Assembly: GCA_027021685.1 (NCBI GenBank)
Contig: JALUTW010000293.1
Span: forward strand, 1 to 9,292
Length of the DNA: 9,292 nt
Source: Chromatiales bacterium
GTDB taxonomy: Bacteria > Pseudomonadota > Gammaproteobacteria > CAMYNG01
Reading direction: 5' to 3'
In this document: one piece after another, positions 1 to 7,588 of the stretch
How the letters are laid out: every line of letters begins with the position of its first letter
How positions within the stretch are numbered: the first letter of the stretch is position 1
The notes under the pieces: model-generated
Databases searched by the model: none
What the model was told of the DNA's origin: nothing
Seen by the model: only the letters and a program-made list of their open reading frames with translations
Program-made: the position numbers and the translations under genes

Positions 1-907
<907 letters not shown>

Positions 908-960
908 GGGCCTCTCCCTGGGTGGTCCGGAAATGGATATCGGCGCGCAGCGTTCAAGCT

Positions 961-1614
961 TTACCTGCGTTTCAGGGCCGCGGCCTCCTTTTTCACCAGC
1001 TCGTCCAGCACCTTGAGCATCTCCTCGTGCCCGCCGGCGCTGCTGCCGGTGATGCGCCACTTGCCGTTGACCACCAGGGCCGGCACCCCGTCGGCCCGGT
1101 ATCGGCGCACCAGGTCCATGGCCTTGCGCACCTGCAGGTCCACCTCGAAGGAATCGTAGGCCTCCAGGAACTCCTTCTCGCTGACCCCGAAGCGGGTGAA
1201 GAACCGGGCCAGGGTCTGGCCGTCGTTGAGCCGGCGGCGCTCCACGTGGATGGCGTCGAACAGCGCCTGGTGGGACTTGTCCAGCACGCCCAGCAGCCTG
1301 GCCGCGTAGTAGGCCTTGGCATGGGGCAGCCAGGAGGGGCGCAGGACCGCCGGGACATGGATGACCTCCACGCCGTCCGGCTTGGCCGCGATCCACTTGC
1401 GCCACTTGGGCTCGAAGTTGAAGCAGTGGGGACAGCCGTACCAGAACAGTTCCACCACCTCCACCTTGCCCGGGGTGGAGGTGGGCACCGGCGGCCTGAT
1501 GGGCAGGTACTCGATGCCCTCGTCGTAGTCGGCGGCGGCGCCGCCGGCAAACACAACCAGAACCAGGCCCAGGGCGGCCAGCCACAGGGCCCGGCGCCGC
1601 GGAATGTTCGTCAT
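961..1614 (-). CDS. dsbA: Periplasmic thiol:disulfide interchange protein, DsbA family
   Basis: A 217-residue protein, close to the usual DsbA length. It is predicted to oxidise cysteine pairs of exported proteins in the periplasm. An N-terminal signal peptide is seen: RRR at 6-8, a hydrophobic stretch at about 9-23, and a likely cut near AAA-DYDEG (about residue 29). The mature part has the thioredoxin-fold active site FWYGCPHC with C61 and C64 (the classic DsbA CPHC), an inserted helical domain (about 90-165), and the cis-proline loop GVPALVV with P178. ATG at 1614 is chosen because AAGGAG sits 7 bases upstream; a TTG 18 codons further upstream would put extra residues before the signal peptide and has no such site. 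The gene is divergent from ccmA and is followed after 53 bases by the acetolactate synthase-like gene. A DsbL or other DsbA paralogue is possible, and no dsbB is in view. Confidence 0.92.
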   Translation of the reverse strand: MTNIPRRRALWLAALGLVLVVFAGGAAADYDEGIEYLPIRPPVPTSTPGKVEVVELFWYGCPHCFNFEPKWRKWIAAKPDGVEVIHVPAVLRPSWLPHAKAYYAARLLGVLDKSHQALFDAIHVERRRLNDGQTLARFFTRFGVSEKEFLEAYDSFEVDLQVRKAMDLVRRYRADGVPALVVNGKWRITGSSAGGHEEMLKVLDELVKKEAAALKRR

Positions 1615-1621
1615 GGGAAAT

Positions 1622-1627
1622 CTCCTT
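1622..1627 (-). promoter_or_regulatory. Ribosome binding site of dsbA
   Basis: Read on the minus strand this is AAGGAG, a perfect Shine-Dalgarno core, 7 bases before ATG 1614-1612. It decides the start in favour of this ATG over the upstream in-frame TTG at 1668. Confidence 0.8.
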
Positions 1628-1657
1628 GTCGTCCGTATCGGGATGGTGCCCGGCCTC

Positions 1658-1686
1658 AGCCTAGGCAATCAGCCATTTGGACGCAA
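1658..1686 (-). promoter_or_regulatory. Weak candidate promoter for dsbA
   Basis: On the minus strand TTGCGT (1686-1681) and TAGGCT (1663-1658) are separated by 17 bases. Each box matches only three of six sigma70 consensus positions, though those are the most conserved ones. The spacing and position about 50 bases before the dsbA start are suitable. The call rests on pattern alone. Confidence 0.28.
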
Positions 1687-1691
1687 GGGAC

Positions 1692-1719
1692 GGCGCCCGG
1701 TTCCGGCGCGTTGGCGCCC
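1692..1719. repeat. Paired GGCGCCC repeats in the divergent promoter region
   Basis: GGCGCCC occurs at 1692-1698 and again at 1713-1719, start-to-start distance 21 bases (about two helical turns). The six-base core GGCGCC is itself palindromic. The second copy overlaps the -35 box of the proposed ccm promoter. It could be an operator pair or simply chance in very GC-rich DNA. Confidence 0.3.
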
Positions 1720-1739
1720 CGGCGGGGCTCGGCTACAAT
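1711..1739 (+). promoter_or_regulatory. Sigma70-like promoter of the ccm operon
   Basis: A -35 box TTGGCG (1711-1716) and a -10 box TACAAT (1734-1739) are separated by exactly 17 bases. They match four and five of six consensus positions. Transcription would start near 1746-1747, giving a leader of about 28 bases before the ccmA ATG at 1775. This is the most convincing promoter in the window and the only one seen ahead of the nine-gene operon. Confidence 0.65.
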
Positions 1740-1774
1740 AGGCGTCCTTTTTGCAAGCCGTCCCGCCCGACTCC

Positions 1775-2422
1775 ATGACTCCCGGACCGGAGAGCCCGTC
1801 CTGCCGCCTCGAAGCGGTGGATCTGACCTGTGAGCGCGGGGACCGGCGCCTGTTCGCCGGCCTGGGCTTCGCCCTGAACCCGGGCGAGGCCCTCATCGTG
1901 GAGGGCGCCAACGGCGCCGGCAAGACCACCCTCCTGCGCACCCTGTGCGGGCTCAGCCGGCCGGTGGCCGGCAGCGTGCGCTGGTGCGGCGAGGACATCC
2001 ACGCCATCCGCCCCGAGTTCAACGCCGCCCTCAACTACGTCGGCCACCAGCCGGGCATCAAGGCCGACCTCACCCCGCTGGAGAACCTGCGCGTGGACCT
2101 GGCCCTGCACGGCCTGGCGCGCGGCGACCTCATGGACATCCTCGACCGGGTGGGCCTGTACGGCTTCGAGGACGTCCCCTGCCGCACGCTGTCGGCGGGC
2201 CAGCGCCGGCGGGTGGCCCTGGCCCGGCTGCTGGCGGTGCCCGCGCGGCTGTGGATCCTGGACGAGCCCTTCACCGCCATCGACCGGGACGGCGTGGGCA
2301 TGCTGTGCGAGGCCATCGACGCCCACCTGGCCGCGGGCGGCCTGGCGGTGCTCACCTCCCACCAGGCGGTGGAGCTGGCCCACGGCCGGGTCGGCCGCCT
2401 GACCCTGGGCCGGGCGGCCTGA
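1775..2422 (+). CDS. ccmA: Heme exporter ATP-binding protein CcmA
   Basis: A 215-residue ABC ATPase, the usual CcmA length. With CcmB it forms the ATP-driven part of the CcmABCD complex on the cytoplasmic face of the inner membrane. ATP hydrolysis releases heme-loaded CcmE from CcmC. Motifs seen: Walker A GANGAGKTT (44-52), the CcmA-typical YVGHQPGIK (88-96) in the Q-loop region, signature LSAGQRRRVALARL (139-152), Walker B LWILDEPF (159-166, catalytic E164) and H-loop TSHQ with H196. The ATG at 1775 is preferred over an in-frame TTG at 1751, because the TTG lies only about 5 bases after the expected transcription start. Neither start has a recognisable Shine-Dalgarno. This is the first gene of the operon, 11 bases before ccmB. 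Confidence 0.95.
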   Translation: MTPGPESPSCRLEAVDLTCERGDRRLFAGLGFALNPGEALIVEGANGAGKTTLLRTLCGLSRPVAGSVRWCGEDIHAIRPEFNAALNYVGHQPGIKADLTPLENLRVDLALHGLARGDLMDILDRVGLYGFEDVPCRTLSAGQRRRVALARLLAVPARLWILDEPFTAIDRDGVGMLCEAIDAHLAAGGLAVLTSHQAVELAHGRVGRLTLGRAA

Positions 2423-2425
2423 GGG
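2421..2425 (+). promoter_or_regulatory. Ribosome binding site supporting a GTG start for ccmB
   Basis: GAGGG overlaps the ccmA stop codon and lies 8 bases before GTG at 2434. The alternative in-frame ATG at 2446 has no purine-rich site at normal distance, so GTG is favoured. Confidence 0.5.
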
Positions 2426-2433
2426 CGGAACCG

Positions 2434-3102
2434 GTGTGGCGTGCCATGGTCAGTGTGGTGAAACGCGACCTGCTGCTGGCGGTGCGCCACCGTTCCGAGC
2501 TGGTCAATCCGCTGCTGTTCTTTCTCATCGTGGTGAGCCTGTTTCCCTTGAGTCTGGAGCCCGATCCCCGCATGCTGGCCACCATCGGCGGTGGTGTCAT
2601 CTGGGTGGCGGCGCTGCTGGCGGGGATGCTGGCGCTGGACGCCATGTTCCGGCCCGACTTCGAGGACGGCACCCTGGAGCAGCTGGTGCTGAGCCCGCAG
2701 CCGGTGGCGGCCCTGGCCCTGGCCAAGGTCTTCGCCCACTGGCTGGTGAGCGGGCTGCCGCTGATGCTCATGGCGCCGCTGCTGGGCGTGCTCATGAACC
2801 TCCCGGGCGAGGCCATGCTGGCCCTGCTGGCCACCCTGGCGGTGGGCACCCCGGTCATCAGCCTGGTGGGGGCCATCGGGGTGGCGCTGACGGTGGGGCT
2901 GCGGCGCTCCGGGGTGCTGCTGTCGCTGCTGGTCCTGCCTTTATATATACCGGTGCTCATCTTCGGCGCCGCCGCGGCGGGGGATGCCGCCGCCGGCCAG
3001 TCCATCGCGGGACCGGTGCTGTTCATCGGGGCCATGCTGGTGCTGGCCCTGACCCTGGCCCCGCTGGCCATCGGCGCGGCCCTGCGCATCAGCCTGGAAT
3101 GA
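2434..3102 (+). CDS. ccmB: Heme exporter membrane protein CcmB
   Basis: A 222-residue integral membrane protein, matching the family's length of about 220. It is the transmembrane partner of CcmA in CcmABCD, which releases holo-CcmE. About six hydrophobic segments are seen. Conserved stretches include ELVNPLLFFLIVVSLFPL (22-39), IWVAALLAGMLALD (56-69), FEDGTLEQLVLSP (76-88), AKVFAHWLVSGLPL (97-110) and LPLYIPVLIFG (168-178). The GTG start at 2434 gives MWRAMVSVVKRD; ATG at 2446, four codons later, is the alternative. A run of AT-rich codons, TTA TAT ATA, encodes L170-I172 and stands out from the gene's otherwise G/C-ending codons. ccmC follows after 12 bases. Confidence 0.94.
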   Translation: MWRAMVSVVKRDLLLAVRHRSELVNPLLFFLIVVSLFPLSLEPDPRMLATIGGGVIWVAALLAGMLALDAMFRPDFEDGTLEQLVLSPQPVAALALAKVFAHWLVSGLPLMLMAPLLGVLMNLPGEAMLALLATLAVGTPVISLVGAIGVALTVGLRRSGVLLSLLVLPLYIPVLIFGAAAAGDAAAGQSIAGPVLFIGAMLVLALTLAPLAIGAALRISLE

Positions 3103-3114
3103 ACGGGAGTGACC

Positions 3115-3855
3115 ATGTGGGTCTGGTTTCATAAGCTGGGTTCGCCCCGCCACTTCTACCGCATCTCCGGCCGCCTGCTGCCGTGGCTCACGGCGCTGGC
3201 GGTGGGGCTGCTGGCGGTGGGGCTGGCCTGGGGCCTGGTGTTCTCGCCGCCCGACTACCAGCAGGGCGAGACCGTGCGCATCATGTACATCCACGTCCCG
3301 GCCGCGGTGATGTCCATGGTGGTCTACGCGGTGATGGCGGCGGCGGGCTTCGTCTATCTGGTGTGGCGCATCAAGCTGGCGGACCTGGTGGCGGCGGCCT
3401 CGGCCCCGGTGGGGGCCTGGTTCACGGTCCTGGCCCTGGTCACGGGCTCCCTGTGGGGCAAGCCCATGTGGGGCACGTGGTGGGCGTGGGACGCGCGCCT
3501 GACCGCCGAGCTCATCCTGCTGTTCCTCTATCTGGGCTACATGGCGTTGTACAATGCCATCGAGGACCGGCGCAGCGCCGGGCGCGCGGCGGCGGTCCTG
3601 GCCCTGGTGGGCGTGGTCAACCTGCCCATCATCCATTACTCGGTGGAGTGGTGGTACACCCTGCACCAGGGGCCCACCACCCGGGGCATGCGCATCGCCG
3701 GCACGGTCCATCCCGACATGCGCTATCCCCTGCTCACCATGATGCTCGCCTTCGGCGTGTACTATGCGGCGGTGCTGCTCAAGCGCACCCGGTGCCTGGT
3801 GCTGGAGACCGAGCGGGACAGCGCCTGGGTGCGGGAACTGGTGAAGACGACATGA
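3115..3855 (+). CDS. ccmC: Heme handling protein CcmC (WWD family)
   Basis: A 246-residue inner-membrane protein, essentially the family length. It presents heme to CcmE at the periplasmic face and is needed for covalent heme attachment to CcmE. About six membrane segments are seen. The tryptophan-rich WWD motif WGTWWAWDARLT is at 119-130. The two periplasmic heme-ligand histidines are H60 (in MYIHVPAAVMS) and H184 (in WWYTLHQGPT), the same positions as in E. coli CcmC. ATG at 3115 is chosen because GGGAG (3105-3109) lies 5 bases before it; a GTG two codons earlier overlaps that site. The stop overlaps the ccmD start as ATGA. Confidence 0.96.
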   Translation: MWVWFHKLGSPRHFYRISGRLLPWLTALAVGLLAVGLAWGLVFSPPDYQQGETVRIMYIHVPAAVMSMVVYAVMAAAGFVYLVWRIKLADLVAAASAPVGAWFTVLALVTGSLWGKPMWGTWWAWDARLTAELILLFLYLGYMALYNAIEDRRSAGRAAAVLALVGVVNLPIIHYSVEWWYTLHQGPTTRGMRIAGTVHPDMRYPLLTMMLAFGVYYAAVLLKRTRCLVLETERDSAWVRELVKTT

Positions 3856-4043
3856 ATCAGATTCCTTTCGGAAGCCTGGAGGAGTTCCTGGCCATGGGCG
3901 GCTACGCGGCCTACGTGTGGCCGGTGTACATCATCGCCCTGGCGGTGCTGGTGGCCAACCTGGTGATCCCGTTCCGGACGGAGCGGCGCATTCTGCGCGA
4001 TATTGCCCGCCGGCTGCGGCGCGAACAGAGGGGCATGCAATGA
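3852..4043 (+). CDS. ccmD: Heme exporter small membrane protein CcmD
   Basis: A 63-residue protein. CcmD is a small single-pass membrane component of CcmABCD, required with CcmA and CcmB to release heme-bound CcmE from CcmC. The sequence shows the family pattern: a short N-terminal part with FLAMGGYAAYVWPVY (12-26), one transmembrane helix (about 22-40), and a strongly basic cytoplasmic tail rich in arginine (42-60). Start and stop both overlap neighbours by four bases (ATGA with ccmC and with ccmE), so its translation is probably coupled on both sides. It is easily missed because of its size; position, length and MGGYAAYVW make the call firm. Confidence 0.93.
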   Translation: MNQIPFGSLEEFLAMGGYAAYVWPVYIIALAVLVANLVIPFRTERRILRDIARRLRREQRGMQ

Positions 4044-4510
4044 GACCGGCACGCAAACGACGGCTGTACATGGTGCTGCTGCTGGTGACCGGCGTGGGCG
4101 CGGCGGTGGCGCTGGCGCTCACCGCCTTCAACGAGAACCTCATGTACTACTACACCCCCACCGACATCGCCGAGGGCAGGGCCCCGGTGCAGCGCGCCTT
4201 CCGCACCGGCGGCCTGGTCAAGGCCGGATCGGTGCAGCGCGGCGAGGACGGCGTCACCGTGCGCTTCACCGTCACCGACACCCGCCACGATACCCGTATC
4301 GTCTACAAGGGCATCCTGCCGGACCTGTTCCGCGAGGGCCAGGGCATCATCGCCAACGGCCGCCTGGGCCCGGACGGCGTGTTCGTGGCCAGCGAGGTGC
4401 TGGCCAAGCACGACGAGAACTACATGCCGCCGGAGGTCGCCGAGTCGCTCAAGCAGGCCGGCGCCATGCCGCCCCACGAGATGGCCCGCCCGGCCGGAGC
4501 CCGGCCGTGA
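4040..4510 (+). CDS. ccmE: Periplasmic heme chaperone CcmE
   Basis: A 156-residue protein tethered by one N-terminal helix (about 9-30, preceded by RPARKRR), with a periplasmic beta-barrel domain. It receives heme from CcmC as a covalent adduct on a histidine and delivers it to CcmF/CcmH. The heme-binding motif VLAKHDENYMPPEV (120-133) carries H124, with Y128 as the probable axial ligand, matching the H/Y pair of E. coli CcmE. RTGGLVKAGSV (55-65) and YKGILPDLFREGQG (89-102) are further conserved blocks. This is the histidine type (HXXXY), not the CXXXY variant. The flexible C-terminal tail after about 135 is family-typical. It overlaps ccmD by ATGA and ccmF by GTGA. Confidence 0.96.
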   Translation: MRPARKRRLYMVLLLVTGVGAAVALALTAFNENLMYYYTPTDIAEGRAPVQRAFRTGGLVKAGSVQRGEDGVTVRFTVTDTRHDTRIVYKGILPDLFREGQGIIANGRLGPDGVFVASEVLAKHDENYMPPEVAESLKQAGAMPPHEMARPAGARP

Positions 4511-6540
4511 CTGCGCAGATCGGCCAGCTCTCGCTCGCGCTCGCCTTCGGCCTGGCCCTGATCCAGGCCATCGTGCCCCTGGCCGGGGCCCAGGCGGGCA
4601 ACACCGCGTGGATGCGGGTGGCGCGGCCGGCGGCCCAGGCCCAGGCCTTCATGGTGGCGGTGGCCTTCATCGCCCTGGCCTGGGCCTTTCTGCACGACGA
4701 TTTCTCGCTGCTGTACGTGGCCAACAACTCCAACACCGCCATGCCGGAGATCTACAAGTTCAGCGCGGTGTGGGGCGCCCACGAGGGCTCGCTGCTGCTG
4801 TGGGTGCTCATCCTGAGCCTGTGGTCGGTGGCGGTCTCGGTCTTCTCGCGCTCGCTGCCGCTGGTGTACGTGGCGCGGGTGCTGGGCGTCATGGGCCTGG
4901 TGAGCCTGGGCTTTCTCGCCTTCATGATCTTCACCTCCAACCCCTTCGTCGAGGTGTTCCCGGCCCCGGCCGAGGGCCGCCAGCTCAACCCGCTGCTGCA
5001 GGACCCGGGCCTGGCCATCCACCCGCCCATGCTCTATGCCGGCTACGTGGGCTTCTCGGTGGCGTTCGCCTTCGCCATCGCCGCCCTCCTGGGCGGCCGG
5101 CTGGACGCCACCTGGGCCCGCTGGTCGCGGCCCTGGACCACCGCCGCCTGGGTCTTCCTCACCGTGGGCATCACCCTGGGCAGCTGGTGGGCCTACTACG
5201 AGCTGGGCTGGGGCGGCTGGTGGTTCTGGGACCCGGTGGAGAACGCCTCCTTCATGCCCTGGCTGGTGGGCACCGCCCTCATCCACTCGCTGGCGGTGAC
5301 GGAGAAGCGCGGCACCTTCAAGGCCTGGACCGTGCTGCTGGCCATCTTCGCCTTTTCCCTCAGCCTGCTGGGCACCTTCCTGGTCCGCTCGGGCGTGCTC
5401 ACCTCGGTGCATGCCTTCGCCACCGACCCCGAGCGGGGGCTGTTCATCCTCATGTTCCTGGGCGTGGTCATCGGCGGCTCGCTGGCCCTGTACGCCTGGC
5501 GCGGCGGCAGAGTGCGCAGCGCCGCCGGCTTCGAGCTGCTCTCGCGCGAGAGCCTGATGCTGGCCAACAACGTGATCCTGGTGGTGGTGGCCTCGGCGGT
5601 GCTGCTGGGCACCCTCTACCCGCTGGCCCTGGACGCCTTCGCCGGGCAGAAGATCTCGGTGGGCCCGCCGTTCTTCAACCTGGTGTTCATGATCCTCATG
5701 ACCCCCCTGGTGGTGCTCATCGGCCTCGGTCCGCTCCTGCGCTGGAAGCGGCACGCGCCAGGGCTGCTGTGGCGGCAGGCCCGCGTCCCGGCCCTGGTGA
5801 CGGCCGCCGCCTTCGTGCTCGCCGCCGCGCTGCTGGCCAGCGACTCGACCACCGGGCGCCTCATGCTGGCCCTGGGCGTGGGGCTGGCGCTGTGGGTGGT
5901 GCTGTCGCTGGCGGCCAGCCTGCGCGAGCGGCTGGGGCGCAAGGGCTTCTCGCCGCGGGCCCTGGCCGGCCTGGGCTTCGGCTACTGGGGCATGTGGCTG
6001 GCCCACCTGGGCGTGGCGGTGTTCATCCTCGGCGTGACCTTCGTCTCCGCCTACAGCATCGAGGACGACGTGCGCATGGCCCCGGGCGACAGCGTGACCC
6101 TGGCCGGCTACACCTTCCGCTTCGACGGCGTGACCCGCACCCGCGAGCACAACTACACCGCCACCCGCGGCACCGTCACCGTGTTCCGCGACGGCCGCCC
6201 GCTGGAGGTGCTGCACCCGGAGAAGCGGGACTACGGCCAGGGGACCATGCCCATGACCGAGGCAGCCATCGACGCCGGCCTGTTCCGCGATCTCTACGTG
6301 TCCCTGGGCGAACCGCTGGAAGGGAACGTGAACGGCCCCTGGCTCATGCGCGTCTATTACAAGCCCTTCCAGCGCTGGATCTGGCTCGCCGGGGTGCTCA
6401 TGGCCGTGGGCGGCATCCTGGCCGCAGCGGATCCGCGCTACCGCCGGGTGCTGGCCCGTGACAGCCGGCGCGAGACCTCGGCCGCCGAAGCCCTGCTCGA
6501 GGAGCTGCTGGGCGAGGCCCCGGCGAAGGGATCGCGATGA
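4507..6540 (+). CDS. ccmF: Cytochrome c heme lyase subunit CcmF
   Basis: A 677-residue polytopic membrane protein, slightly longer than E. coli CcmF (647). With CcmH (and CcmI) it forms the heme lyase that moves heme from CcmE to apocytochrome CXXCH sites. The WWD motif is at about 234-247 (GWGGWWFWDPVENA). The expected heme-ligand histidines are H172 (AIHPPMLYAGY), H260 (ALIHSLAV), H302 (TSVHAFATDP) and H500 (MWLAHLGVAVF), close to E. coli positions 173, 261, 303 and 491. A large periplasmic domain (about 516-615) precedes the last membrane helix (about 623-641). The start is GTG at 4507, supported by GGAG 7 bases upstream and by the GTGA overlap with the ccmE stop. The cytoplasmic tail 642-677 is charged. 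Confidence 0.97.
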   Translation: MTAQIGQLSLALAFGLALIQAIVPLAGAQAGNTAWMRVARPAAQAQAFMVAVAFIALAWAFLHDDFSLLYVANNSNTAMPEIYKFSAVWGAHEGSLLLWVLILSLWSVAVSVFSRSLPLVYVARVLGVMGLVSLGFLAFMIFTSNPFVEVFPAPAEGRQLNPLLQDPGLAIHPPMLYAGYVGFSVAFAFAIAALLGGRLDATWARWSRPWTTAAWVFLTVGITLGSWWAYYELGWGGWWFWDPVENASFMPWLVGTALIHSLAVTEKRGTFKAWTVLLAIFAFSLSLLGTFLVRSGVLTSVHAFATDPERGLFILMFLGVVIGGSLALYAWRGGRVRSAAGFELLSRESLMLANNVILVVVASAVLLGTLYPLALDAFAGQKISVGPPFFNLVFMILMTPLVVLIGLGPLLRWKRHAPGLLWRQARVPALVTAAAFVLAAALLASDSTTGRLMLALGVGLALWVVLSLAASLRERLGRKGFSPRALAGLGFGYWGMWLAHLGVAVFILGVTFVSAYSIEDDVRMAPGDSVTLAGYTFRFDGVTRTREHNYTATRGTVTVFRDGRPLEVLHPEKRDYGQGTMPMTEAAIDAGLFRDLYVSLGEPLEGNVNGPWLMRVYYKPFQRWIWLAGVLMAVGGILAAADPRYRRVLARDSRRETSAAEALLEELLGEAPAKGSR

Positions 6541-7094
6541 CACCCCGCACCCTCATTCCCCTGGCCATCTTCCTGCTGCTGGTGGGCCTGCTGTACGCCG
6601 GCCTGCACCTGAACCCGCGCGAGATCCCCTCGCCGCTCATCGGGCGCCCGGCGCCCGAGTTCAGCCTGCCGCGGGTGGAGGACACCGGCCAGACCTTCAG
6701 CCGCGAGGATCTGCTGGGCAAGATCACGCTGGTCAATGCCTGGGCCTCGTGGTGCGTCTCCTGCCGGGCGGAGCACGACATGCTCATGCGGATCGCCCGC
6801 GACGGCCGCGTGGTCCTCTACGGCATCAATTACAAGGACGAGCTGGCCGACGCCCGGCGTTACCTGGCCCGGCTGGGCAACCCCTATCGGGCCTCGGGCC
6901 ACGATCTCTCGGGCAGCGTGGGCATCGACTGGGGGGTCATCGCCACGCCCGAGACCTTCCTCGTGGATCCCCGGGGCATCATCCGCTACAAGCACACCGG
7001 GCCGCTGACGGCCCAGGTGTGGCGCGAGAAGCTGGTGCCCCTCATCGAGCGGATCCGCGCGGAGTCCGGCACCGCACAGGAGCGACAGGGATGA
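6537..7094 (+). CDS. ccmG: Membrane-anchored thioredoxin-like protein CcmG/DsbE
   Basis: A 185-residue protein with one N-terminal membrane anchor (about 5-25) and a periplasmic thioredoxin fold. It works as a reductant, resolving disulfides in apocytochrome c (or CcmH) so that heme can be attached, and normally receives electrons from DsbD/CcdA. The active site WASWCVSC has C73 and C76; the cis-proline loop is ATPETFLVD with P138. IGRPAPEFSLP (35-45) and TLVNAWASWC are typical of the DsbE group. The WCVSC dipeptide differs from E. coli WCPTC. ATG overlaps the ccmF stop (ATGA), with AAGGG 6 bases upstream. No dsbD or ccdA is in the window. Confidence 0.96.
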   Translation: MTPRTLIPLAIFLLLVGLLYAGLHLNPREIPSPLIGRPAPEFSLPRVEDTGQTFSREDLLGKITLVNAWASWCVSCRAEHDMLMRIARDGRVVLYGINYKDELADARRYLARLGNPYRASGHDLSGSVGIDWGVIATPETFLVDPRGIIRYKHTGPLTAQVWREKLVPLIERIRAESGTAQERQG

Positions 7095-7588
7095 CGGGGC
7101 GCCTTGCCGGCTTCGTATTCGCACTGGCCGTGGCCGCCGTCGCCGGGCCGGCGTGGGCCATCGTCGAGGGCCGCGACGTGCAGCCGCAGGATTTCCGCAG
7201 CGAGGCGGAGAAGCAGCGTTTCCGCCACCTCATCAAGGACCTGCGCTGCACCGTGTGCCAGAACCAGAACCTGGCCGACTCCAACGCCGCGCTGGCCCGT
7301 GACCTGCGCCGCAGGATCCTGGACCAGATCCAGGCCGGCAAGTCGGACCAGGAGATCATCGACTTCCTGGTGGCCCGCTACGGCGACTTCGTCCTCTACC
7401 GCCCGCCCTTCAAGCGCTCCACCTGGTTCCTGTGGCTGGGACCGTTCCTGTTCTTCCTCGTGGCCGCGGCCATCCTGGTGGCCATCATCCGCCGGCGGGG
7501 CGCCGCCACCGCCGCACTCAGCGCCGAGGAACGTGCGCGGCTTGATGCGGCCCTGCGCCGGGCCGCCAGGGACCGCTCCGCATCATGA
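7091..7588 (+). CDS. ccmH: Cytochrome c maturation thiol protein CcmH (CcmH/CycL/Ccl2 type)
   Basis: A 165-residue protein that takes part in thiol reduction of apocytochrome c and in the CcmF/H heme lyase. A signal peptide is seen (hydrophobic 5-18, likely cut after PAWA, residue 23). The defining motif LRCTVCQNQNLADSNA (51-66) has redox cysteines C53 and C56. The three-helix domain runs to about 105, then one transmembrane helix (about 113-133) and a short basic, alanine-rich cytoplasmic tail. In E. coli CcmH carries a fused CcmI-like domain; here that part is the separate next gene, the arrangement seen in Pseudomonas, rhizobia and many others. ATGA overlaps on both sides; AGGAG lies 8 bases before the start. 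Confidence 0.95.
   Translation: MTGRLAGFVFALAVAAVAGPAWAIVEGRDVQPQDFRSEAEKQRFRHLIKDLRCTVCQNQNLADSNAALARDLRRRILDQIQAGKSDQEIIDFLVARYGDFVLYRPPFKRSTWFLWLGPFLFFLVAAAILVAIIRRRGAATAALSAEERARLDAALRRAARDRSAS

Noticed and set aside
2942..2949. TATATATA in ccmB as an internal promoter
   Set aside because: No acceptable -35 box at 16-18 bases, and the following genes are tightly linked to the upstream ones. It is kept only as a rare-codon observation.
1945..3102. A single long frame joining part of ccmA to ccmB, as if a fusion
   Set aside because: The upstream portion is an out-of-frame reading of ccmA. Conserved CcmB sequence begins only near 2434.
4420..6543. A 707-codon open frame on the minus strand opposite ccmF
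   Set aside because: It is the antisense shadow of a conserved membrane protein in very GC-rich DNA. Its translation is dominated by His, Gly, Gln and Arg with no recognisable domain, while ccmF on the other strand has all its family motifs.
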